DNA of 64,000 nucleotides. It comes from Mangifera indica. Lineage: Eukaryota; Streptophyta; Magnoliopsida; Sapindales; Anacardiaceae. This document shows positions 48,152-58,122 of this stretch, piece after piece; position 1 is the stretch's first letter; every line of letters starts with the position of its first letter. The stretch is from positions 62,001-126,000 of the forward strand of contig NW_025401111.1 of assembly GCF_011075055.1 (NCBI RefSeq). Reading direction: 5' to 3'. Made by a program: the position numbers and the translations under genes. Under the pieces are notes generated by a model, which worked only from the letters and a program-made list of their open reading frames with translations, searched no databases and was not told where the DNA came from.

Positions 48152-48557
48152 ATTATTCTGTATGTACGTGCTAGGGATAAACAAATCCATAATGGAATCC
48201 ACTGGTTTGGTTTAACCCAACAGATGCACTAAAAAAAAAAAAAAAAAAGAGAGCCCCCAAAAGATGCTTCTCTCGTCTGCTCATGCATGCCTGAATGCAA
48301 GCCACTTACCATATGAATGTATGAATGTAAAAAGGGCTAAAGCCCAAAAGCTTTAAGCCCTCAAATGCAAGCCCATCTCTGTACTCCCATATATTCTTTC
48401 AACCTAAAAAATTGAACCAACAACTTTTAAAATTATGTAACGTCATAAGATAGGAAAATGAATGATTTTACGACATACAAAGGGATGTAAAAGAGAATTT
48501 ATAAATTTTTTTAGGTTTTTTTGAATTTCTTAAACATTAGGGAGGTAAAAAAAAAAA
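48152..48557. repeat. End of unit 3 and start-like sequence of a further unit
   Basis: Match to the 3' flank of unit 1 stops near 48,185. From about 48,320 ('aaaagggctaaagccc', 'ttgaaccaacaactttt', 'atgtaacgtcataagat') the sequence resembles the beginning of the repeated unit. A further unit may thus have been cut off by the MULE that follows. Confidence 0.45.
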
Positions 48558-48707
48558 GAAAAATTAAATTAAATACCCATTTTACTCTTTTACTAAACAA
48601 AAATACCCATTTTCCCCATTTTTAAACAAAAATACCCATTTTCCCTATTTCTAAGCAAAAATATTTTAAATATTTTTTAAAATACCAAAACAACTTTTCA
48701 CTACATC

Positions 48708-48716
48708 TATATAAAC
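48708..48716 (+). promoter_or_regulatory. TATA box of the second MULE transposase
   Basis: TATATAAAC precedes a CT-rich leader ('cttctcatatcactcaaac') and is arranged as in the other large MULE (complement of 39501-39511). Confidence 0.45.
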
Positions 48717-48929
48717 TCTTTTATTTTTAGTCTCATTACATACACTTCTCATATCACTCAAACACTCATTCTCACTTTCATTTTTACTCAATATCAATTA
48801 CTGCGGATTCGTTCAGAAGGAAGAAGTTTGTATTTTTGAATTTAAGTTGAAAAAAGTCAATTCATGATAAAACATTATTTATACGAATCTTAACTCAAAA
48901 CTTAATTTTATTTATTGATTCTAGTTCAT

Positions 48930-50200
48930 ATGTCATGTAAAAGAGGTATTTTGATATTTGATAATAATTTAGAGGTTAAATGAAATATTAAAAAACATGG
49001 AGGACATTTTGATATTACACAATATTTGAAGTATTTAAATAACATGTTAAAAATAGATAGATACGTTTTGAAACAAGACAACATAAAAAGGTGTTAAATG
49101 TAATTTATATAATTATGGGGGTAAATGATGCAATGAAAAATATGAGGGGTATTTTAATATAAAACATTGTAACAACGTTTTAAATGAAATATTAGGAATA
49201 GATAGATTTATTTTGATACAAGACAATATAGAAGAATGTTAAATGAGATGATAGATAATTATAGGAGGTTAAATAAAATATTAGAAAAATATGAGGGCAT
49301 TTTGATATTACACAATATATGAAGAATTTAAATAATATGTTAAGAATAAATATATACATTTTGAAATAAGACAATATACAAGGGTGTTAAATGTAATGTT
49401 ATATAATTATAGGGTAAATACAATATTAGAAAAATATATGAGGTATTTTAATATTAAACATTGTAACAATGTTTTAAATGAAAGTTACGAATAGATAGAT
49501 ACATTCTGATATAAAATAACATAGAAGATTGTTAAATAAAATATTAGATAATTATGAGTTTTTTTTTATATTAGACATTGTAAAACGGTTTTAAATAATA
49601 TATTATGAGCATATAGGTGCATTTCCATGCAAACTAACACGTGAGAGTGTTATATGATATATTAGATAATTATAAGGGGTTAATTAGAATGTTAGAAAAA
49701 ATATAGAGGGTATTTTGATATTAAATATTGTAAGACGATTTTAAATGAAATTTTAAGCGTTGATAGATGCATTTCCATAGAAAACAACATGTGAGAGAGT
49801 TATATGAAATGTTGCATAATTATGAGGGGGTAAATGAAATGTTAAAAAAATATGGGAGGTGTTTTGATATTAAATATTGTAAGAGCGTTTTAAATGAAAT
49901 GTGAAAAATAAATAAATGCATTTTGATATAAGACAACATACAAGGGTGTTAAATAAAATGTTAGATAATTATAGGGGAAATGAAATGTTAGAAAAATATG
50001 GGGGGTTTTTTGATATTAAACATTGTAAGCCAGTTTTAAACGATATGTTATAAATAGATAGATGCATTTTCATACAAGACAATATGTGAAGGTGTTATAT
50101 AAAATATTAGTTATTATAGAGGGTTAATTGGAATGTTGGAAAAAACTAGGGGTATTTTGATATTAAACATTATAAGACGATTGAAATACGATGTTAAAAG
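48930..50200 (+). repeat. About 147-bp tandem array, roughly nine diverged copies
   Basis: The motif 'gaaaaatatg' followed by 'attttgatattaaacattgt' recurs near 49,136, 49,284, 49,429, 49,695, 49,843, 49,989 and 50,137, about 147 bp apart. Each copy continues with 'ttttaaatgaaatgtta', 'gatagatgcatttt' and 'acaacat.tgagggtgtta'. The array lies between the MULE left end and its transposase. Confidence 0.8.
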
Positions 50201-50399
50201 GCTTAGATATTTTGGTAAATTATAGGTGGTATATATATCAATGGAATTGTTAATTTTTCCCAAAAATTTGTCATTGGAGGATTTATAATTAAAATGGTTG
50301 ATTATGCGTCGATTCATTTATAATGAAAATGGATTCAACGTGATGATAACACAATAAAATATGTTGAAAGATATAAATAGTTTATTAAAATTCCCTCTT

Positions 50400-52860
50400 A
50401 AACAACATTTGAAGGATTTATTCAACTTTTGGAGAAGCATTGCAATCTTGACCTAATCAAAAATTACCTTCAACTATCTATGAAGCCAAGAAAAATTAAG
50501 CTCGACTGCCCCGTACAGATCCAAAATGATGAAAATATCTTAGGTCTTATTGATATGTCTCAATACTTCCAACAATATATTTCTGTTTTTGTTACATGTA
50601 CCCTGATTGAAAGACAAGAAGAAGAAGAAAAAATTAATGAAGTGAAAAAAGAATATGATTTGAAAGACTTGATTGATTTCAGTAATGATGCATTGTATAT
50701 TGCAAACTCATGGATTCATAGAGAGAAAGATAGGGTTACCGCTGGGGTGATTTTGAGGGAAACGATATGACGATATTCCTCACGATAAGGCAAAGTCCAA
50801 GCATATGTCACCTGTTACCAAGGGTATAAATAGTTTACAACTTAAAGATCTTATTTTAGGTGATATAAATTATTCTAGGCTATTTTTTGATAATGTTCAC
50901 ACTGATCCGTTTAAGTAGCTTCTTGATTTTCCTTCACAGCTATCAACGTTATCAAGTGGTATAGGATCGATCCAAAAGGAAAATATTGTAAAGCTTGGTG
51001 ATATTTTTTATAACAAACAACACTTGAGAGATGTTATGAATCAATTTGCCCTAGAGAAAGCATTTTAATACAGGGTAAAGAAGTTTGACCCAGGGCAATG
51101 GAAAATTATGTGTGATAGTGAAAAATGTCACTGGTATATATCTGCAACCCAAACCAAAGTCAGTGAAGTCTTCCAAATCATTAAAATGAATTCAACCTAC
51201 AAATGTTTAGTTGATCAAATAATGTCACATCATTGACAAGTTGAGGCTCAAGCTTTAGGTCAATTAATAGGGTCAAAGTTTATGTTGATTGATCAAATTT
51301 ATTGACCTAAAAAAATAATTGTGGATATCACCAACTGGTATAAAATTGACATTTCATATTCATAGGGTTGGCAAACAAGAAATTGGGCTTTAAATTCACT
51401 GAGGGGCTCACCAGAAGAATCATTTATGCTCTTCCTAGATTATTGCTATAATTTACAACATATTAATTCAAAAACCATGACCACTATTAAAACGTACGAT
51501 GATCATCGATTTAAGTATTTTTTCATGGCATTAGGATGTTCCCTCTGTGCATTTAGCAATATCTTTGACCTGTTATTTGCATTAACACTGCTTTCCTTAA
51601 AGGTCAATATCTAGGGCATTTATTCCTTGCGGTAGGCCTCGATAGTAATAACCAGATACACCTCATTGGTTTCAATGTTGGTAAAAATGAAGCTCACTAC
51701 ACGTGGTGTTGGTTTCTCAGTAAGGTTAAGGAATCCATTCATGACATCGTCGAGTTTGTGATAATCTCGGATCGACATCATGTTATATACTTTGTAATGG
51801 CTGAAGTCTTTTCAGATGTCCACCATGGGTGTTGTTGTCATCACCTTTTGTATAACATGCGAGCAAAGTACAAACGCAACTCAAAGGTAATATGTTTAAA
51901 CATGTATAAAATTTTTATTCTATTTAACATTTCATAAATTTTGATCATAAAGTTCTTATATTATTTTACTACATTACAAGTTGTGGGTGCATATTGGAAA
52001 GCCGTAAAATCATATACAGAAACACATTTTGAGGTTATGATGTGATCTCTTGATGTGATGAATCCTTAAGTTAGGGCTTATCTACGTAAGGTCGGATTTT
52101 AGTGATGAAACAAGACACATCTCTGGGGCATCGATATAACATAATGACAACTAATATTACAGAGTCATTTAATGTCCTTGTCAAACATGCATGGGATTTG
52201 TCTATCACAATGCTAGTCGAGTTTATTCGAGGCACATTACAGCGATGATTTTACGAAAGGAGAAACCGTGCAAGTATGTACCCAATTATTAATAATTATC
52301 TATTTGATCATGTCATTCTTCTCTTATGTTGGTTATTAACAAATATTTTGTTGCTTTTTCTAAATTATAGATGAATGCCCTAACTACGTTACCCTATGGA
52401 CAGAAGGGAAGATTAGCCGTCATGTGTCAAAGTCTACGCGTTTGGAAATTCGACCAATTACACCTCTTTGATTTCAGGTTGTTGGTTTTATGGATACATG
52501 GGCATTGTGGACTTCAATAAAATATCTTGTACGTGCAGAAAGTTTCAGCTTTCATGTATTTTGTGCAAACATGTCATTGTTGTTGCAAGACATATGAGAC
52601 TCACAAATGTCAATGTATGGGTTCATCCATTATTCTACATAGAGTTCTACCTTGCAATATACAGGGAATCGGTCAACTCTCTTAGAAACGAATCAAAATG
52701 GTTATATGCACCAGAAGAAAGAGTTATCCTAGCCCCCGTTCTTGATTGTCGTCGACTAGGTTACCCTTTCAACAGGAATCGACATTCTCCACAAGAGAAG
52801 CCTAACATCGGTTCTGAGCTCTGTCCCACAACATTCATCCAAAAAAAGTAAAGGATCAAA
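50400..52860 (+). pseudogene. Mutator-like transposase of the second MULE, degenerate
   Basis: An N-terminal open piece (50,429-50,770) is followed by the MuDR-type DNA-binding region ('KLGDIFYNKQHLRDVMNQFA' near 50,990, then 'KVKKFDP' and 'W.ISATQ'). The catalytic region is at about 51,480-51,890: 'FKYFFMALGCSLCAF', 'GHLFLAVGLDSNNQIHLIGF', 'TWCWFLSKVKE', 'ISDRHHVI' and 'VHHGCCCHHL'. The SWIM zinc finger is intact at about 52,525-52,600 (CxC, then CKH in 'CTCRKFQLSCILCKHVIVVA'). The C-terminal 'APVLDCRRLGYPFNRNRH' region and stop are at 52,848-52,850. Between these pieces are stops, frameshifts and probable introns (for example around 51,890-51,980 and 52,275-52,370). This transposase differs from the one at 36,270-38,876 but belongs to the same superfamily. 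Confidence 0.85.
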
Positions 52861-53399
52861 ATCTTGATAAGCTTTAGTTTAGTTTTATTAATTATGTGAT
52901 TTATGACAATTGTTCAAATTATATTTAATCGATGTATTTTGAATAATGTTTCAAATGAGTAATAACTGGGTTATTACTCGAATGGAAAACTCAAATAGAC
53001 TAAATCTCACATCAACCCCATTAACCCTAAACCATAACTCATCTTTGATTGAGGGTCGATGTAGTTGTCGTAAGAGAAATGCATATACCAACACTCCGAA
53101 AATTTTGATATCTGGTAGACGAAGGAGATACCCGAAATATGTCCTCTCAAATAGTCAAAGTTACTTTGGGGTCAGTGTGGACCTAATCTTGGACATAGCA
53201 ATGCGTTAGACACGATATATCATCTCTACTCAAAAGTGTCCTGACTCGTCGAGAATTCGTAACTTGCCTTCAACACGTTTTCTTTTAAGAGATGTATCCT
53301 ACAAAAAATTTTAAAAAGTTGTAAGAATTTCATCAAAAACAGATATATAAATAGATATGCAAATGACAAATAAAAAACACAACTAAAATGCGAAAAATC
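52861..53399. other. MULE sequence downstream of the transposase
   Basis: An open frame at 52,946-53,209 contains 'CSCRKRN' and 'GRRRRYPKYVLS', which recalls the C-terminal tails of MULE transposases, but I cannot assign it. The rest is AT-rich without features. Confidence 0.3.
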
Positions 53400-54480
53400 C
53401 ATGTTGGAATAACATAGAAAGATAAAAACTAGAAAAACAAAAAAACAAAATTGAAATTTGAAACTATATGTTGAAATACCTTATAATAACAAAAACTAAA
53501 AAATCACTTGAAAATCTAAAAAATACAAGTCAATATATCCTAAAATAACAAAAATGGATAAAAACATAATTAAAATTCGAATTCTATACGTTGAAATACC
53601 TAGAATATCAACAATAAAAAAATTACTTGAAAATCTAAAAAATACAAGTTGATACTTTTCATAAATGACAAAAATCTAAAAAATGGAACAAAAATTCGAA
53701 TTTCATACGTTGAAATATCTTAGAATGTCAACAATTGAAAAATCGCTTTAAAATCTGAAAAATATGAGTCAATATATCTTAAAATAACAAAAATTGAAAA
53801 AACGGAACATAAATTTGAATTCTATACGTTGAAATACCCTAAAATATCAATAATCGAAAAATTACTCGAAAATCTTAAAAATACAAGTTGATACTTTTTA
53901 GAAATGACAAAAATTTGAAAAACGGAACTGAAATTTGAATTCTATACACTGAAATACCCTAGAATGTCAACAATAAAAAAATCGCTTGGAAATCTGAAAA
54001 ATACAAGTCGATATATCCAAAAATGACAAAAATAAAAAAAACAGAATTCAAATTCAAATTTTATATGTTGAAATATCGTAAAATGTCAAGAATCGAAAAA
54101 TCATTCAAAAATCTGAAAAGTACAAATCGATATTTTTCATAAATGACAAAAATTTGAAAAACGGAATTCAAATTCAAATTTTATACGAAATGCTCTAAAA
54201 TGTTAATAATAAAAAAATCGTTTGGAAATCTGAAAAGTATGAGTCGATACTTTTCAAAAATGACAAAAATCTGAAAAACGGAACTGAAATTCAAATTCTA
54301 TATATTGAAATACACTAAAATGTTAACAATAAAAAAATCACCCAAAAATCTGAAAAATATGTGTCGATATATCCTAACACGGCAAAAATTGAAAAAAATG
54401 AATAGAAATTTCAATTCTATACATTGAAATACCCTAGAATGTCAATAATCGAAATATCGCTCGAAAATCTAAAAAAACAA
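53400..54480 (+). repeat. About 118-bp tandem array, roughly nine diverged copies
   Basis: The motif 'aaattc.aattctatacgttgaaatacc' (with variation) recurs near 53,455, 53,574, 53,692, 53,811, 53,932, 54,050, 54,170, 54,287 and 54,404, about 118 bp apart. Each is followed by 'tgtcaacaat..aaaaatc', 'aaaatctgaaaaatac' and 'gtcgatatatcc'. It occupies the place where the second gene of a ULP-bearing MULE would lie. Confidence 0.85.
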
Positions 54481-55464
54481 ATCTGAATTTCGAAAACCAC
54501 ATCATAATTACATTGTAAAACATGTTTAGAAAAACACAAAAAATGAAGAAACAGATGTCAAATTTAAAAACTACATATAAAAAAAACCCTAAAACAGGAA
54601 AAACAGATATGAAATTTAAAAATTAACATTGAAAAACCCTAGGTGTAAACAATATCAATTTACTTACAAAATTTCTACTCTCAAACAGGTCCAATATTTT
54701 TTCTTTGCCTCCTTATCAATTTTCTAATCTCTTATAAGCCCTACAATTTAAAAAAAGTCAATTTCCCCCAACCCATGGTTTTCAGAGATCAACCCACGAT
54801 TTTCTGTAAAATTTCACACGGACCCCCATAGATTTCCCCCTTATCTCTCTGGCCCTTAATATTTTGAAAAAGCTAAATTTTCGCCCCATCCCATAAGCGA
54901 TTTTTCTTGCCTATGAGGGATTTCATTCGGTCCGTGGGATTCACTATTCCCACAGACCCCATCGCCAACAGTTCTAACCAATTTTCTGGTTAAAATTCGT
55001 CATTTCAGCCTCCAATTTCAACACAAATGAAATCTACACATCCTATAACATAAAATCTCTTAAGAATTTCAATCGAAACGCACAAAAATTAAAATATTTT
55101 ATGCATTATTCAAATCGAAACCTTAAAAATTCAAATCTCAAAATCTCTCTCAAATCTCAATAATCTTAACAATAAATTGATTCAAAAAAAAAAATGGATG
55201 ATGTACTAACATTCTTTACTATTTTTGGTTATCAAAAAGTATGAAAATCAATAGAAATTGCTTCGCCCATGGGAGACCCAAAATTATTTGAATTTAAACA
55301 GTGAATATGTCGAAAATGTAAGGGGAATTATGTAAAATTCTTGATTTATATATAGCGGCAGTTCTGTCATTTAAAAAAAAAAAAGGGGTACTTTCGATCA
55401 ATCTTAATAATTTTGAGAAATTTTAGTTAGACCCCCTTAGTTTTAGCCATTTATTTGGTTTCCC
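54481..55464 (-). mobile_element. 'cccac'-rich terminal region of the second MULE
   Basis: The complement of 54,760-55,464 aligns along its whole length with 44,633-45,180. It has the terminal 'gggaaa', 'agggggtct', a TATA-like 'ctatatataaat', a 'gttagta' stretch, 'attgagatttga', and the 'cccacgg' cluster. The ATG seen in the small MULE ('caaatggcaaag') is lost here ('aaatagtaaag'). Confidence 0.7.
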
Positions 55465-55504
55465 AAAATAAAAACTCGGAACAAATAACAAACTGGATAG
55501 ACAG

Positions 55505-55580
55505 AATTGGGCCTAGTCCAACAACCCAGCCCGATTTTACCAGAACCCTACCCGGTGAATCCAAGCTCCAACCCTAGCAG
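55505..55580 (+). promoter_or_regulatory. Site II-like and telo-box-like elements upstream of SF1
   Basis: TTGGGCC at 55507-55513 resembles a site II element. 'aaccctag' at 55570-55577, and 'gaaccctac' shortly before it, resemble telo boxes. This pair is common upstream of plant housekeeping genes. The region lies within 250 bp of the start codon and abuts the MULE end at 55464, so the SF1 promoter is either very short or includes MULE sequence. Confidence 0.4.
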
Positions 55581-55758
55581 CCTTTTGAGATCCGAATCCG
55601 CCACGCATATACATACAACACACTATATCTACACCTTTGGTTTCATTCAAACCACCATAAAAACTCGATTAGGAGGGCACAGGCGAATAGCTGTTTCGCA
55701 ATCTTAGCAATTATAGACATCTAACCGACACAAGTTTGTCTCTGCCTCGCTCGCTTCA

Positions 55759-58122
55759 ATGGAATCTGTCGAATCCAATCGTCATTTTCAAGCCCTAGAT
55801 TACAACCAAAATCAAAATCCTGCGTTATCAGAAACCCTAGATCCCGGTTCAAAAAGCCCTCCTAAAACCCTCGCTCCCGATTCTCAATTTCCGCAAAACG
55901 GGTCCGAGAATGGCCACAATAACAACAACGTCGAGGAAAATAATAATAATAACGCTATCGCCGATTACGTTAAGCAGAAGCCTTTATTGTCGGAAAATGG
56001 TCTAACAAACACTCATTCCGGTACCGACAAGGATCAATCGGGAGGTGAGGAGGAGACCACTAGCAGAAGAAGGCGTCGTAGCAGGTGGGATCCGCCGCCG
56101 TCTGAGTTGGGCACTGGCGACCAGGGGAATAATAATAATGACTCGGGGACTGGGACCAAGAAGCGGAAATCGCGGTGGGCGGATGACGAGCCGAAGCCGG
56201 TGATTCAGTTACCGGATTTTATGAAGGACTTCACTGGAGGTATTGAGTTTGATCCGGAAATTCAAGCTTTAAATAGTCGGTTACTAGAAATTTCTAGAAT
56301 GATGCAATCTGGTATGCCTTTAGATGATAGACCAGAAGGGCAGAGAAGTCCTTCGCCTGAACCCATTTATGATAATATGGGAATTAGGATTAATACTAGA
56401 GAGTATAGGGCACGAGAGAGATTGAATAAAGAGAGGCAGGAGATTATATCTCAAATTATTAAACGAAATCCTGCGTTCAAGCCACCAGCGGATTATAGGC
56501 CTCCAAAACTTCAGAAGAAGCTTTATATACCAATGAAAGAGTATCCTGGGTATAATTTTATTGGTCTGATTATTGGACCGAGAGGAAACACTCAAAAGAG
56601 AATGGAAAGGGAGACTGGTGCAAAGATAGTGATTCGTGGTAAAGGATCGGTGAAAGAGGGCAGGTTGCAACAGAAAAGGGATTTGAAGCCAGACCCATCA
56701 GAGAATGAGGATTTGCATGTTTTGGTGGAGGCAGAGACTCAGGAATCACTTGAGGCTGCAGCTGCAATGGTAGAGAAGTTGTTGCAACCGGTTGATGAGG
56801 TTTTGAACGAGCATAAAAGACAGCAGTTGAGGGAGCTTGCGGCCTTGAATGGGACAATAAGGGATGAGGAGTATTGTCGGTTATGTGGCGAGCCAGGACA
56901 TCGGCAGTATGCATGTCCCTCGCGAACTTCAACTTTTAAGAGTGATGTTCTTTGTAAGATTTGTGGTGATGGTGGCCATCCAACTATTGATTGTCCAGTG
57001 AAGGGAACAGCTGGGAAGAAAATGGATGATGAATATCAGAATTTCTTGGCGGAGTTAGGAGGAACTCTTCCTGAATCAGCTACCAAACAAGGTTCTACCT
57101 TGGCTTTAGGTCCTGGCACCTCTGGAAGCAATCCACCTTGGCAAAATAATGCTGGGAGCTCAGCACACCCTGGACTAGGTTCAGTTGGAGCTAAGCCCAT
57201 CAAGGAATTTGATGATACAAATCTGTACATTGGATATTTGCCACCTACACTTGATGATGATGGTTTGATTAGGTTGTTTTCATCATTTGGTGATATAGTG
57301 ATGGCAAAGGTTATTAAGGACCGAGTTACTGGATTGAGCAAAGGTTATGGTTTTGTTAAGTATTCTGATGTTCAGATGGCTAATAATGCTATTGCAAGCA
57401 TGAATGGTTACCGCCTCGAGGGGAGAACTATAGCTGTGAGAGTTGCCGGTAAGCCGCCTCAGCCTACTGTACCTCCAGGCCCTCCAGCCTCAACTGTGCC
57501 TGCTTACCCTGCTTCTACTCAGCCAGTTGGTGGCTATCCATCACAGCAGTTTACACCTGGTGGTCCTCTTCCTAATCCCCCACCAGCAAGCTACACTGGG
57601 ACTCCTGTTCCATGGGGACCACCAGTTCCTCCACCTTATGCTCCTTATGCTCCTCCTCCTCCTCCTCCTCCTGGTTCAACCTCGTACCCTCCTGTCCCTG
57701 GTCAACCAATGCCCCCATATGGAGTACAGTATCCTCCACCTGTGCAGATGTCTCCCCCTGGTGCCCCATCGCAGACTGTGACTTCAAGTGAAGCTCAACA
57801 ACAAAGCTTCCCACCAGGTGTGCAATCTGAAAGCAGCACTTCTGCTTCAACCGTATCAGCAAATATGTATGGAAGCTCCATGGCACCAATGCCACCAAAT
57901 GCTCAACCTGCATACTCAACTGCTGCATTAGGTTACCCTCCGTACTACAGTGCAGTTCCTCGCCCTCCACCTGCTCCATCCTCAACTGTGGACCATTCAC
58001 AGAGCATGGGTAATGTTCCTTGGGCTACTAATCCTTCAGTGCCACCTCCTGTTTCTTCTGCAGAAAAGACAACTTATGGTGCAGATGCTGAGTATGAGAA
58101 GTTTATGGCAGAGATGAAATGA
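55759..58122 (+). CDS. SF1: Splicing factor 1 / branchpoint-binding protein
   Basis: The 787-residue protein has the complete plant SF1 plan in one exon. The low-complexity N-terminus holds two basic-tryptophan motifs, 'RRRRSRW' (about 104-110) and 'KKRKSRW' (134-140), which resemble the U2AF65-binding ligand motif. An SF1 helix-hairpin region follows (about 150-245, containing 'SPSPEPIYD'). The KH/QUA2 domain is at about 253-360 with the GPRG loop ('[13 protein letters not shown]'). Two CCHC zinc knuckles follow (C373, C376, H381, C386 and C399, C402, H407, C412). The RRM is at about 488-563 (RNP2 'LYIGYL', RNP1 'KGYGFVKY'), found in plant but not animal or yeast SF1. A proline-rich tail ends '[10 protein letters not shown]'. 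In splicing, SF1 binds the branch-point sequence in the nucleus together with U2AF before U2 snRNP arrives. The start is the first ATG in frame after the leader. No disruption was seen. Confidence 0.96.
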   Translation: MESVESNRHFQALDYNQNQNPALSETLDPGSKSPPKTLAPDSQFPQNGSENGHNNNNVEENNNNNAIADYVKQKPLLSENGLTNTHSGTDKDQSGGEEETTSRRRRRSRWDPPPSELGTGDQGNNNNDSGTGTKKRKSRWADDEPKPVIQLPDFMKDFTGGIEFDPEIQALNSRLLEISRMMQSGMPLDDRPEGQRSPSPEPIYDNMGIRINTREYRARERLNKERQEIISQIIKRNPAFKPPADYRPPKLQKKLYIPMKEYPGYNFIGLIIGPRGNTQKRMERETGAKIVIRGKGSVKEGRLQQKRDLKPDPSENEDLHVLVEAETQESLEAAAAMVEKLLQPVDEVLNEHKRQQLRELAALNGTIRDEEYCRLCGEPGHRQYACPSRTSTFKSDVLCKICGDGGHPTIDCPVKGTAGKKMDDEYQNFLAELGGTLPESATKQGSTLALGPGTSGSNPPWQNNAGSSAHPGLGSVGAKPIKEFDDTNLYIGYLPPTLDDDGLIRLFSSFGDIVMAKVIKDRVTGLSKGYGFVKYSDVQMANNAIASMNGYRLEGRTIAVRVAGKPPQPTVPPGPPASTVPAYPASTQPVGGYPSQQFTPGGPLPNPPPASYTGTPVPWGPPVPPPYAPYAPPPPPPPGSTSYPPVPGQPMPPYGVQYPPPVQMSPPGAPSQTVTSSEAQQQSFPPGVQSESSTSASTVSANMYGSSMAPMPPNAQPAYSTAALGYPPYYSAVPRPPPAPSSTVDHSQSMGNVPWATNPSVPPPVSSAEKTTYGADAEYEKFMAEMK

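Larger units (their letters stand above)
48558..55464. mobile_element. Large MULE next to SF1
   Basis: The left end starts gaaaaattaaattaaatacc and is followed by repeats of 'aaacaaaaatacccatttt'. The complement of the right end starts gggaaaccaaataaatggct. These two ends match the right and left ends, respectively, of the small MULE at 44,633-46,036 read in the opposite direction. Flanks are aaaaaaaaa and aaaataaaa, compatible with a 9-bp duplication but low in information. Inside are a tandem array, a broken transposase, a second tandem array and a 'cccac'-rich end. Confidence 0.65.

Noticed and set aside
48930..50200. Regular repeat spacing that could suggest a CRISPR-like array
   Set aside because: The whole 147-bp unit is repeated and diverged, with no constant repeat/unique spacer pattern, and the genome is a plant's.
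53400..54480. Regular 118-bp spacing that could suggest a centromeric satellite
   Set aside because: Only about nine diverged copies confined within a MULE; nothing indicates a centromere.
57572..58000. 142-codon minus-strand frame
   Set aside because: Antisense shadow of the proline-rich SF1 tail. Other long frames over 56,320-57,781 are likewise shadows of SF1.
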